64,000 bases of DNA from Mycteria americana (taxonomy: Eukaryota > Chordata > Aves > Ciconiiformes > Ciconiidae). The stretch covers positions 38,106,316 through 38,170,315 of the forward strand of contig NC_134372.1 in NCBI RefSeq assembly GCF_035582795.1, read 5' to 3'. Below, in pieces: positions 51,901 through 57,900 of this stretch. Every line of letters begins with the position of its first letter. The first letter of the stretch is position 1. The notes under the pieces are model-generated. The model worked only from the letters and a program-made list of their open reading frames with translations, made no database searches and was not told where the DNA came from. The position numbers and the translations under genes are program-made.

Positions 51901-54669
51901 TGACAGATCACAGCATCGAAATTTAATTTGATAATGCAAAAATATCCTCTTACATTTTCTGTATCTGCAGCACTTTTATACGCTATTTGCATAAAGATAA
52001 CCTACAAGAACATTGAAAGAAACATACAGAGCATAATCTTCTTTTAGCTCCATGCAGAGCAAGAGGAGATTTTTTTTTTTTCAAAGGTAATTTCTTTTTT
52101 CTTGGTGTTCTCAAGAAATATGATGTTGCCATGGGACATATCAGAGTCCGATGTTTAAAAGGGTTTCGCTCCCCCACCCAGAAATGGGAAATCCATCATG
52201 ACAGCCAACATAAGAGTCCTGGTCTGTCATCAGTTCAAAAGGCTATGACATCGACTGCACCCATTTTTTCATTCAATCATTTGGAAGGAAGTCTTCCCCT
52301 TACGTTAAATTTTATCATACTGAAAATTTGTGAGCTAACAGGTTGCCTAATACCAATTCAGATCAAGGAGTTCAGTTTTTTTCTGAAAGAGTCTTAAATA
52401 ACATTTCTCTTATTTAACTCAATAATGGCTTGCAAGCTGGTTTGGTATAATTTACAGTGTCCTCTTATTATAGGCTGTCGTGTTTTATGTAGTGATATCT
52501 ACAAGCTATACTACACTCTTACTATATATCACTTTGTTACTGAAGACTTTGTGATACATGATGTAACTTCACCCACCTGCACATGAACAAATCAATCCCA
52601 AAAACAGGATCCTAGGGTTGTTTTTCAAACTTCCTTTATCAAAATATAGGGGAATTTGCAGCAGAATTTTTAGGCTTTATTTGGCAATGCAGATAACCTT
52701 CTCTAATACCTAAACTGCTTGACAGTACTAGACTTTAACATAAAGGTCAATATTTTTCCCTACTGAAATGTCTTTGATCAGATGAGAGGCTGTTTCACAA
52801 GATTTATTTTGTACAAGAGTTATACATATGTATTCTGCTTGCAACACATTGCAAATGAGTCAGGTTGATGAAAGGTTGACTAGGTAGGGATCTGAGAGAG
52901 CAGGGTAGCAGTCTTGAGATACAATTATCTAATACCAGGACTAACAAATGACATAGATGCCATAAATCTCCCCTATGGCCAGCAGCAACTCAGGCGATAC
53001 CTAACCCTGGAAGTGCCTTACTTACAGCACTGTGCCTCGCTGAATACCCACAAGTACCCCACTCTTACACAAGGTCATCTGTGCTCCACTGAGATCCAGA
53101 AACTAGATTTTCCCCCTTAAATATGCCAAAGGATTCAATGTAAAGGTATGTCTGTATACTTAGAACACATCTTCCCACAAACTGCAGTTATAGCCGCCCA
53201 TTAGATCTTAGTATTTCACTATGGGAATAGAATGAAATATTTTCCTTTTATATAATAGCCTCGCCCACGATGCAAGAGATCCTGTTCAATGGCATTAAAA
53301 TTTCTCTCTCAATTTTTTGCAAGACCCTATCCACCTGAATGGGGCATAAAGGGATACAGGGCTAATGGCCCTGTATCGTACAGGATAGTACAATAACCTA
53401 TAGGAAGTATGCAGTAAAGTCCTCTTCCTCAAGCGTGGGGACATCATTTGCGCAGACACAATGGGGTGTCCCGGCCAATTCTGCTACTGCACAGTGTATT
53501 CCCGCGGATGCGGCAGCTCCAGTCGTGCCCACTGCCATCTCCCTGTGCTGCCACAGACCTTGCCCCAACTGTCACTGCAAGTCTTTCCAACAGCTCATGA
53601 TGAAGAAGGCAATGGCTGGGTCTTCCGATGGGGTTTTGGGGCTCACTGGGTTTGTTCAGGCTGCTTGTATTCAGCTAGGAAACTGCTCCTTCCCCAGGCT
53701 TGCCCCCACTTCTCTAGCCCAGACACCGCGGTGACAGAGCATGCTGAGGGAAGGTGCTGAGCACAGCCTGCCCCAATTTATCAGTTTAGACTCTGCTACG
53801 GGAGAAGCAGGCTCAGCCCCCTGGCTGGCAGCTCTGAATCGCAAACCAGAAGGTTTGTCGGAAAAGGCACCAACCGTCGGCGGCTCTGCCAGCCATCAGC
53901 AGGCGCGGGAAGCGGAGAGCACATCGCTGACAACGGCATGTGCTGCCAACTCCCGCGATGGATCCCGCGGGTCCCGCGATGTTCGGCGGCTTTCTGAAAG
54001 CCCAAGGTGCAACCTTCATTTTGAAGAACCCCAATCTCAGATAAAAGAATCAACTTTTGTTTTAGCCTTAGAAATAACAGTCGCATAGGCCTTAACAGCT
54101 CAGAAGACCATAAGGAGAACGCTTTAGAAAACCTCACGATTTTGTGTTCAGCTGAACGGCTGGGGTAGAGGGGGCTTTTACTCATGTTTTGTTGGCCCCT
54201 CAAGAAGGACCGTGCATTATAAGCGATAACGAAACGCCCGTTTCGTTACGTCGATAACGAAACGTCCCGTCCGCCGCTCTCTCCCTCCACCCAGCTCACC
54301 GCTGGCCGAGACGCGCCGTCCCATGCAACATCGCCCGGTAACCTTCCTGGCACCAGTAACGGGCGGGGAGCTGGAGCCCCGGTGCACCTGCCCGCGGGTG
54401 CTGTGCCTCGCCTCACCACCGCTGCTGCCGCGCCGGCCGGCCCCGAGCCCCCGCCCCGCGCGGGGCTCAGCCCAGCGGGACGGGCTGCCGGCGCTGCCCG
54501 GGGGCGCGCAGCGGCGGGACGCGCTGCCCCGCGAGGGCACCGGGCGGCGGCGGCGGCGGCGCGGGCCCTTACCGATGATGATGGCACAGGCGCTGACCAG
54601 CCCGATCTCCTTCTTCAGCGCCACCCGCTCGGGGCCGCCGGGCGCGCCGCGCTGCTCCCCGCCGGCCAT
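9795..54669 (-). CDS. SLC7A10: SLC7A10 (asc-1) Na-independent small neutral amino acid exchanger, complete gene, 11 exons
   Basis: Exons in transcript order: 54573-54669, 27203-27407, 20199-20350, 19292-19417, 18134-18287, 16312-16435, 16113-16216, 14893-14989, 11479-11628, 10945-11122, 9795-9922. Every junction phase agrees, giving 1,515 nt and 504 residues. Family knowledge: this LAT-family transporter pairs with 4F2hc (SLC3A2) at the plasma membrane and exchanges Gly, Ala, Ser, Cys, Thr and D-serine. It is seen here as asc-1 rather than LAT1/LAT2 by the exon 2 string [19 protein letters not shown], the exon 3 string [20 protein letters not shown], and the exon 6 string [20 protein letters not shown], which is human-like. 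Key residues: GSGIF at 37-41 (TM1), C136 in the TM3-TM4 loop (heavy-chain disulfide), F225 and S228 in FAFSGWN (TM6), and Y315. S228 and Y315 correspond to human S246 and Y333, which I recall as substrate-recognition residues. The N-terminus is 18 residues shorter than human and the last 25 residues are divergent. Without introns 1 and 2 the gene is compact. Confidence 0.96.
9923..10944 (-). other. SLC7A10 intron 10
   Basis: 1,022 nt, GT-AG. It is GC- and CpG-rich near exon 11 (about 9,940-10,340). No internal exon was recognised. Confidence 0.9.
10945..11122 (-). CDS. SLC7A10: SLC7A10 exon 10: residues 404-463 (TM11, TM12)
   Basis: Acceptor AG at 11123-11124, donor GT at 10943-10944 (GTAAGC). 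It encodes [20 protein letters not shown], then [20 protein letters not shown] and [11 protein letters not shown]. Phase 0 in, phase 1 out. Confidence 0.96.
11123..11478 (-). other. SLC7A10 intron 9
   Basis: 356 nt, GT-AG, nothing else recognised. The Met-initiated frames that cross it are read-through of exon 10. Confidence 0.9.
11479..11628 (-). CDS. SLC7A10: SLC7A10 exon 9: residues 354-403 (TM9, TM10)
   Basis: Acceptor AG at 11629-11630 after a strong pyrimidine tract, donor GT at 11477-11478 (AAG|GTGACA). Exactly 50 codons, phase 0 at both ends. It contains [20 protein letters not shown], as in human asc-1, and ends [10 protein letters not shown]. The intron just before it carries the CTAAGAC array. 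Confidence 0.97.
11629..14892 (-). other. SLC7A10 intron 8
   Basis: 3,264 nt, GT-AG. Its 3' end (11,650-11,727) holds the CTAAGAC-type array. No internal exon or mobile element was recognised in the rest. Confidence 0.9.
11650..11727 (-). repeat. Degenerate CTAAGAC array at the 3' end of intron 8
   Basis: On the plus strand GTCTTAG/C occurs six times (starting at 11650, 11661, 11679, 11687, 11708 and 11721) and GTCTAG twice. On the transcribed minus strand these read CTAAGAC and CTAGAC, separated by CCTTT/CCTCT spacers. The copy nearest the exon puts an adenosine about 25 nt upstream of exon 9. Confidence 0.85.
14893..14989 (-). CDS. SLC7A10: SLC7A10 exon 8: residues 321-353
   Basis: Acceptor AG at 14990-14991, donor GT at 14891-14892 (GTAAGT). 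It encodes [20 protein letters not shown] then [12 protein letters not shown], the intracellular TM8-TM9 loop characteristic of the family. Phase 2 in, phase 0 out. Confidence 0.97.
14990..16112 (-). other. SLC7A10 intron 7
   Basis: 1,123 nt, GT-AG. Nothing else recognised. Confidence 0.9.
16113..16216 (-). CDS. SLC7A10: SLC7A10 exon 7: residues 287-321 (TM8)
   Basis: Acceptor AG at 16217-16218, donor GT at 16111-16112 (GTTAGA). It encodes [20 protein letters not shown] then [16 protein letters not shown]315 in GGINGY corresponds to human Y333. Human TYSR is TSSR here. Phase 0 in, phase 2 out. Confidence 0.96.
16217..16311 (-). other. SLC7A10 intron 6 (95 nt)
   Basis: Very short GT-AG intron between the TM7 and TM8 exons. 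Both boundaries are fixed by protein similarity and phase. Confidence 0.95.
16312..16435 (-). CDS. SLC7A10: SLC7A10 exon 6: residues 245-286 (TM7)
   Basis: Acceptor AG at 16436-16437 after TTTTATT, donor GT at 16310-16311 (GTAAGT). It encodes [20 protein letters not shown] then [20 protein letters not shown], which I recall as essentially the same in human asc-1. Phase 2 in, phase 0 out. Intron 6, which follows, is only 95 nt. Confidence 0.97.
16436..18133 (-). other. SLC7A10 intron 5, GC-AG type
   Basis: 1,698 nt. The donor is CAG|GCAAGT and the acceptor TTTTATTAG|G. It is one of ten introns in the gene and the only one without a GT donor. Confidence 0.93.
18134..18287 (-). CDS. SLC7A10: SLC7A10 exon 5: residues 194-245 (TM6), with GC donor
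   Basis: Acceptor AG at 18288-18289. It encodes [20 protein letters not shown] and [20 protein letters not shown], so F225 and S228 of the TM6 substrate site are present. The exon ends CGCAG before GCAAGT, a GC-type donor at 18132-18133. The nearest GT (GTATCC, four bases further on) would shift the frame into exon 6, so the GC donor is required. Phase 1 in, phase 2 out. Confidence 0.95.
18288..19291 (-). other. SLC7A10 intron 4
   Basis: 1,004 nt, GT-AG. Nothing else recognised. Confidence 0.9.
19292..19417 (-). CDS. SLC7A10: SLC7A10 exon 4: residues 152-194 (TM4, TM5)
   Basis: Acceptor AG at 19418-19419 and donor GT at 19290-19291 (GTACTC, a weak match to consensus). Phase 1 in and out. 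It encodes [18 protein letters not shown] and [13 protein letters not shown], shared by asc-1 and LAT2. Confidence 0.96.
19418..20198 (-). other. SLC7A10 intron 3
   Basis: 781 nt, GT-AG, GC-rich. The long frames on both strands here have no recognisable protein similarity. Confidence 0.9.
20199..20350 (-). CDS. SLC7A10: SLC7A10 exon 3: residues 101-152 (TM3, heavy-chain cysteine)
   Basis: Acceptor AG at 20351-20352 and donor GT at 20197-20198 (GTGAGT). Phase 2 in, phase 1 out. It encodes [20 protein letters not shown] and [13 protein letters not shown]136 is the cysteine that in this family forms the disulfide with SLC3A2. Confidence 0.96.
20351..27202 (-). other. SLC7A10 intron 2
   Basis: 6,852 nt, GT-AG. 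No internal exon recognised. It contains a fragment of an old dispersed amniote repeat (23,357-23,402). Confidence 0.85.
23357..23402. repeat. Fragment of an ancient amniote dispersed repeat (TGAAGTCAATGG type)
   Basis: The segment reads GTCTGATCCAAAGTCCATTG and continues AAGTTAATGG, then CCCATCAATG. It resembles the inverted-repeat ends (GGCCTGATCCAAAG, TTGAAGTCAATGG) of a non-autonomous element common in bird and reptile genomes. The family name is not assigned. Confidence 0.4.
27203..27407 (-). CDS. SLC7A10: SLC7A10 exon 2: residues 33-101 (TM1 end, TM2)
   Basis: Acceptor AG at 27408-27409 and donor GT at 27201-27202 (GTAAGT). Phase 1 in, phase 2 out. It encodes [17 protein letters not shown], including the unwound TM1 substrate motif GSG (37-39), then TM2 and the conserved [20 protein letters not shown] loop. 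Confidence 0.97.
31919..32371 (+). other. Unrecognised plus-strand open frame in intron 1
   Basis: The frame is open from 31919. The first ATG is at 31988 and the stop TAG at 32369-32371, giving 127 codons from that ATG. The product would be Lys/Arg- and Leu-rich with an amphipathic middle ([20 protein letters not shown]) and no membrane segment or signal peptide. It contains a good donor-like G|GTGAGC at 32270-32275 and an acceptor-like CAG at 31952-31954, so it could be an internal exon of about 316 nt. Codon choice looks coding-like, with several retained CpGs. I do not recognise the protein. A chance frame or an old processed copy are the alternatives. Confidence 0.2.
33664..33690. repeat. 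Poly-C run (C8-G-C18)
   Basis: C8 at 33664-33671, one G, then C18 at 33673-33690, preceded by a pyrimidine stretch. Its length is likely unreliable in an assembly. Confidence 0.9.
37830..38090. promoter_or_regulatory. Small intronic CpG island containing the CCCCG array
   Basis: About 260 bp of GC- and CpG-rich sequence in otherwise AT-rich intron 1. It includes CCCCGCCCC Sp1-type boxes and CpG-dense unique sequence to the right (38,000-38,085). It could be an alternative promoter, a noncoding-RNA promoter or an enhancer. No TATA box or recognised first exon follows on either strand. Confidence 0.5.
37900..37984. repeat. Perfect (CCCCG)17 pentanucleotide array
   Basis: Exactly 85 bp of uninterrupted CCCCG on the plus strand, so CGGGG on the strand transcribed with SLC7A10. 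Each junction recreates an Sp1-type GGGGCGGGG box, and the G-rich strand has G-quadruplex potential. The 5-nt period gives the same pentapeptide repeat in all three frames of a strand (PAPPR on plus, GAGRG on minus). Confidence 0.97.
43930..43987. repeat. Fragment of an ancient amniote dispersed repeat
   Basis: GGCCTGATCCTATGAGGCAG is followed by TGAAGTCCTC and later GTTGACTTCAGTAGGATTTG. This is the imperfect inverted-repeat layout expected of a decayed non-autonomous element of the same kind as at 23,357. Confidence 0.4.
47658..47687. repeat. Perfect 30-bp palindrome without spacer
   Basis: The left half reads AAAAAGGAGCTCTAA and the right half is its exact reverse complement, centred at 47672/47673 on a TAATTA core. 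The flanking bases (G and G) do not pair. It can form a hairpin on either strand. Confidence 0.98.
48617..48668 (-). mobile_element. Possible CR1 3'-end remnant
   Basis: AGGATCACAGAAATTGGAAG followed by AGATCACCTAGAG resembles the reverse complement of the avian CR1 3' terminus (ATCATAGAAT...TTGGAAGGGACC...ATCTAG). The match is short and decayed. A TCCAGTGAAGTCCATCGG segment at 48,738-48,755 may belong to a neighbouring old repeat. Confidence 0.3.
54224..54264. repeat. CpG-rich hairpin with 13-bp direct repeat beside the promoter island
   Basis: CGATAACGAAACG occurs at 54224-54236 and again at 54252-54264. The first copy forms a perfect 9-bp inverted repeat (AACGAAACG at 54228-54236, CGTTTCGTT at 54239-54247) around CC. 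It lies in intron 1 about 310 bp from the exon 1 donor. Confidence 0.9.
54573..54669 (-). CDS. SLC7A10: SLC7A10 exon 1 (coding part): start codon, residues 1-33
   Basis: The start ATG is at 54667-54669, in strong Kozak context (G at -3 and +4), and is the only ATG in this frame within the CpG island. The exon encodes a short Gly-rich N-terminus, then [19 protein letters not shown], which matches the start of TM1 in asc-1 and LAT2. It ends in phase 1 with donor GT at 54571-54572 (GTAAGG). The mammalian asc-1 N-terminus is longer and Pro/Ser-rich. The frame stays open upstream without a stop, so a non-AUG extension cannot be excluded but is not supported. Confidence 0.93.
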
Positions 54670-54706
54670 CGCTGCCCGCGCCGCTCTGCCCCGCTGCCGC
54701 CGCCGC

Positions 54707-54716
54707 GCGCATGCGC
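54707..54716. promoter_or_regulatory. NRF1-type palindrome GCGCATGCGC
   Basis: A canonical self-complementary NRF1 core begins 38 bp upstream of the SLC7A10 ATG, inside the CpG island. NRF1 sites usually lie close to transcription starts, so the start site is probably nearby. Confidence 0.6.
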
Positions 54717-54900
54717 CGCCCCCGGCCCGGGGGGGTGGGAGGGGGTGTCCGAGGTGGGGGACGCGCGGCGGCGGGAAGGTGCTGGGGCTGTCGCCGCCTC
54801 TCTGAGGCGAGGCGCCTGCGGGGAGCGGGCGGAGGGTCCCCCGGTTCCCCTGAGGTCCTTTGCAGGGTGACGGTGCCCGAGAGGGCTGCGTGTCGCACGA

Positions 54901-57900
54901 GGTGCGTGTGCCGGGCGTGACAGCCACCTCTGAGAAACCTGCAAACGTGTCCCCCGAGGAGCGGGGCGAAACAACCGCAGTAACACCAAAGTTAGCACAG
55001 TTTGGTAAGTGCCAAGCGTCACACGACCGATTTGGTCATTTGGTTTGTCAGGCAGCAGGGTCTGCCCCAACGCCCAGGTAGGCGGCGTGCCCACAGCTCA
55101 TTTTGGATGACTTTTATGACCAACCAACCTAACGCCGTGTAGGGCTTACTTTCGCAGCGCTGTCTCCACGTGAATCTTCTCGGTGGTGGTCCACTTACTG
55201 TGGTGCTTTATTAGTTATGGTAGTGCAATAATTTAAAGGAAAAAACATTTTATTGCTTGTAATCAGTACTGACAGCATGTGGCCAAGCAAGCATAGTTAA
55301 AATCAACAGGGCAATGCTCAGATGCTGACTGTTTGGTTTCCGCCTTTACCTTTCTTGTTAGTTTCTTCTCTCCTGCTTCCCACTTTGTTTCAAACCTCTC
55401 TGAAAGGAGTTCAAAGCCCCCAGCCCGTGTGTGCACCAGCTCCCTTTGCACCTGTTGGTGCTGAGGGGTTTCCCCACCAGACCTCCCAGCTGCCCCAGGT
55501 GCCTTGCTGGGCAGGCAGCAGGCTGTCAATAAGCTGCAGCTGGAGTAATCTGTTGGCAAACTTAAGGAAATAATAAATATTTCCTTTCCTCACACAGGGG
55601 GATGGGGCATAAATGTTGTGATACTTCATTGCAGCAAGAACATGAGAATACCGAGGTAAATGTAGGGAAATAATGTCATGGAGCAATTCACAAATCTTTT
55701 GCTCTGTGAACAAACTGTCTTCATAAGAGTGTCAATGGATGATGCCTTCTCTCCTCTCAGATGAAATGGGAAAATGAAATCATAGCTTGAGAACCTGGGC
55801 TCTTCCCTCAAGCTGTAACAGCCAGGGCTTTATTGATGTAAATCTCGTGTTCGTTCCTTGTTTATAAGTCAAGATGAACATGTTTCTGAGAGCAGTTCTG
55901 TATTCAGAGAGGATCCCCATGTGGGTGACCTATTCTGAAAGTGCATAGGTTAGAAAATTTTCATAAGAAGATTATGCGGTATCTGGGAGGTGTGGGAAGG
56001 AGATAGCATGCATCAGTGGGGCAACCAATGCAGTAATGATAATTGGACGTGGTGGGGTGGTATCAATGGGAGAAGGAAGGTCTGGTTCTTCACCTCAGGG
56101 AAGGAAGGTGGGAAGCTTCTGTGGTGGTGTCAGTCTCATTTTGTTTGACTTTAGAATGAAAAGTATGACCTGAATACTGGCGAGTCATTTGGAGAAATCA
56201 GTAGGCTATTCTTACAAAGCTGGTAATCGTAAGTGATTTTACTTTATAAAACTGCTTTATACTGCTGATGTTATAGAAAGGCTTATTGATTTTCAGAGGC
56301 TGAGACTTGTTTCCTAAATTGATCTATTGCTCTGTGGAACTGTTGTTTCTAAACGAACTGTCTCACTAACTACTTCTAAAATGTCCTTTTATTGAATTGC
56401 TATGTACTTTTTATAGGGAAGCATTTTGCATGCCGAATTACTTTCTGAACTATGTAAACAGTACTATTGTTCTCCTTTTAAAGACAGGGAAATGCAAAGA
56501 CTAGAAACGAAGTTTCAGATGTTCAAAATTAACCTGATGTTTTAGGTATTTCTTTTAGGAGGTTTAAATGATTGTTTCAGAGCTATGTTTTCCACTGGTA
56601 GCAACTCAAGTAATTTCTAGTACCTCTGAAAGTCTCTACATGCTAGTCTTACATGGACATTATGATTAACTCTGTGAAAGTTGTCTATGACAGTCTATTT
56701 CTTTTGTAAAAGCTAAAAAAATAGATTGAACTTCATCAAAATGGTACAAAAATCAAGAAATATGGGAATGAATGGTGTTGCTAACTTTGTTACTAACTGT
56801 ATTGCTGAGTTCTAAGAGCCTAATGAAGTTTAGGATCAATTAACCTTTACAGAACAACCACAGAATCTGTTGAATGACGACTTAGAAGGATAACACTGCA
56901 CTTGGTTTCTTTTGCTGTGGTAGAAATGTTGGTTTGCTCTGAAATATGTTTATAATCTTTGTGGTATTGAGTGGAAGATAAAAATCCCAGTCGGCCCTCT
57001 TACACTGATTAGCAAGGAACAGTGCATGCTGGCTGTGCGATGATGAAAACGAATGCTAAAATTCAACTAACTCTAATAATCATCTTCCACTCAACTGTGC
57101 AGTAGCTGCAGGATTTTTTTTTTTTTTTTAAAACATTCTGGCCAGTTTAGGGTGCTTTGCTGGGGAAGATGCTAGTATTCATACATGTGTGCACTCTGCC
57201 TGCTGATATGAATACTTTGTACTGTATTTGTTTCTCCTTGCTGAAAGCCACAAGGCACAATTGTGTGACTTTACTTAGATGTTTTCAAGTATTTTACTGG
57301 TAATAAGAAAGGAAAAACCTAACAGAAAAGCATGAGAAAACTCTCCTTAGGACAGGTAGCCAATAAACCATTAAAATTGAGAAAAGCAGAGGAAACTTAA
57401 GAGCATTCTGTCTTCCTACCCAGTTTCACATAGGGTGCATTTTGAACAAGGCTGAAAGAACAGAGCTGGTACAGGAGAACCATGGTGTGAAATCTCAGCT
57501 TTGTCCCAAGAAAACCTTTTGCAGCAGAAACATTAATGAACTGGCACATCTGATTGTGGCTCAGCAAGGCCAGGATATTGTCTATTACACCTTACGGTTT
57601 CAGCACCAGATCCTGTTTTGTGAGTTTCATCCTTGAGGGCAGCATCTGTGCCCTTGCCTTTGTGTGGGGCTGTTCCCAGAAGGAATAGGCAGCCTTTGCG
57701 GCTGAGCAGTGTGTGGTCCCTGGGCCACGATAGAGGCCTCTGCTAGGGGAGACCCAACCCCTCTGCTGCCCACCCAAGTAGGATCTTACAGATGCCCATT
57801 TGAAGGAACCTGTGCCCTTGCCCTGGGAGATGAAGATAAAGGTATGTGATTGTTTTTTTCTCAAGATGCATAGCATTATTTTGGTAGGTGCTTGTTTGTG

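Larger units (their letters stand above)
27408..54572 (-). other. SLC7A10 intron 1 (27.2 kb)
   Basis: GT-AG intron (donor GTAAGG, acceptor CCAG) making up 60% of the gene. No coding exon of another gene is supported. It holds an unrecognised plus-strand open frame (31,919-32,371), a C18 run (33,673-33,690), a small CpG island with a CCCCG array (about 37,830-38,090), a perfect 30-bp palindrome (47,658-47,687), old repeat fragments (43,930-43,987; 48,617-48,760) and the intronic edge of the promoter CpG island (53,850-54,572). The rest is AT-rich and featureless to the eye. Confidence 0.85.
54270..54900. promoter_or_regulatory. SLC7A10 promoter CpG island
   Basis: Dense CpG across exon 1, its donor and about 230 bp upstream, with a GCC/CGG trinucleotide run at 54,545-54,561 just inside intron 1. 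No TATA box was seen at a sensible distance, so dispersed CpG-island initiation is expected. CpG density is also raised in a shoulder at 53,850-54,000. Confidence 0.8.

Noticed and set aside
9795-54669. SLC7A8 (LAT2) as identity of the transporter
   Set aside because: LAT2 shares several strings, but exon 2 ([12 protein letters not shown]), exon 3 ([20 protein letters not shown] with PVFPNCIPP), exon 6 ([12 protein letters not shown]) and exon 11 (LCFVVYPQ) match asc-1 better, and the LRP3 neighbour fits SLC7A10.
54217-54927. Minus-strand 236-codon frame containing exon 1
   Set aside because: Only the 32 codons from the ATG at 54669 to the donor at 54573 are coding. The rest is GC-rich 5' flank and intron that stays open because stop codons are rare in CpG-island sequence, and its apparent start is a GTG.
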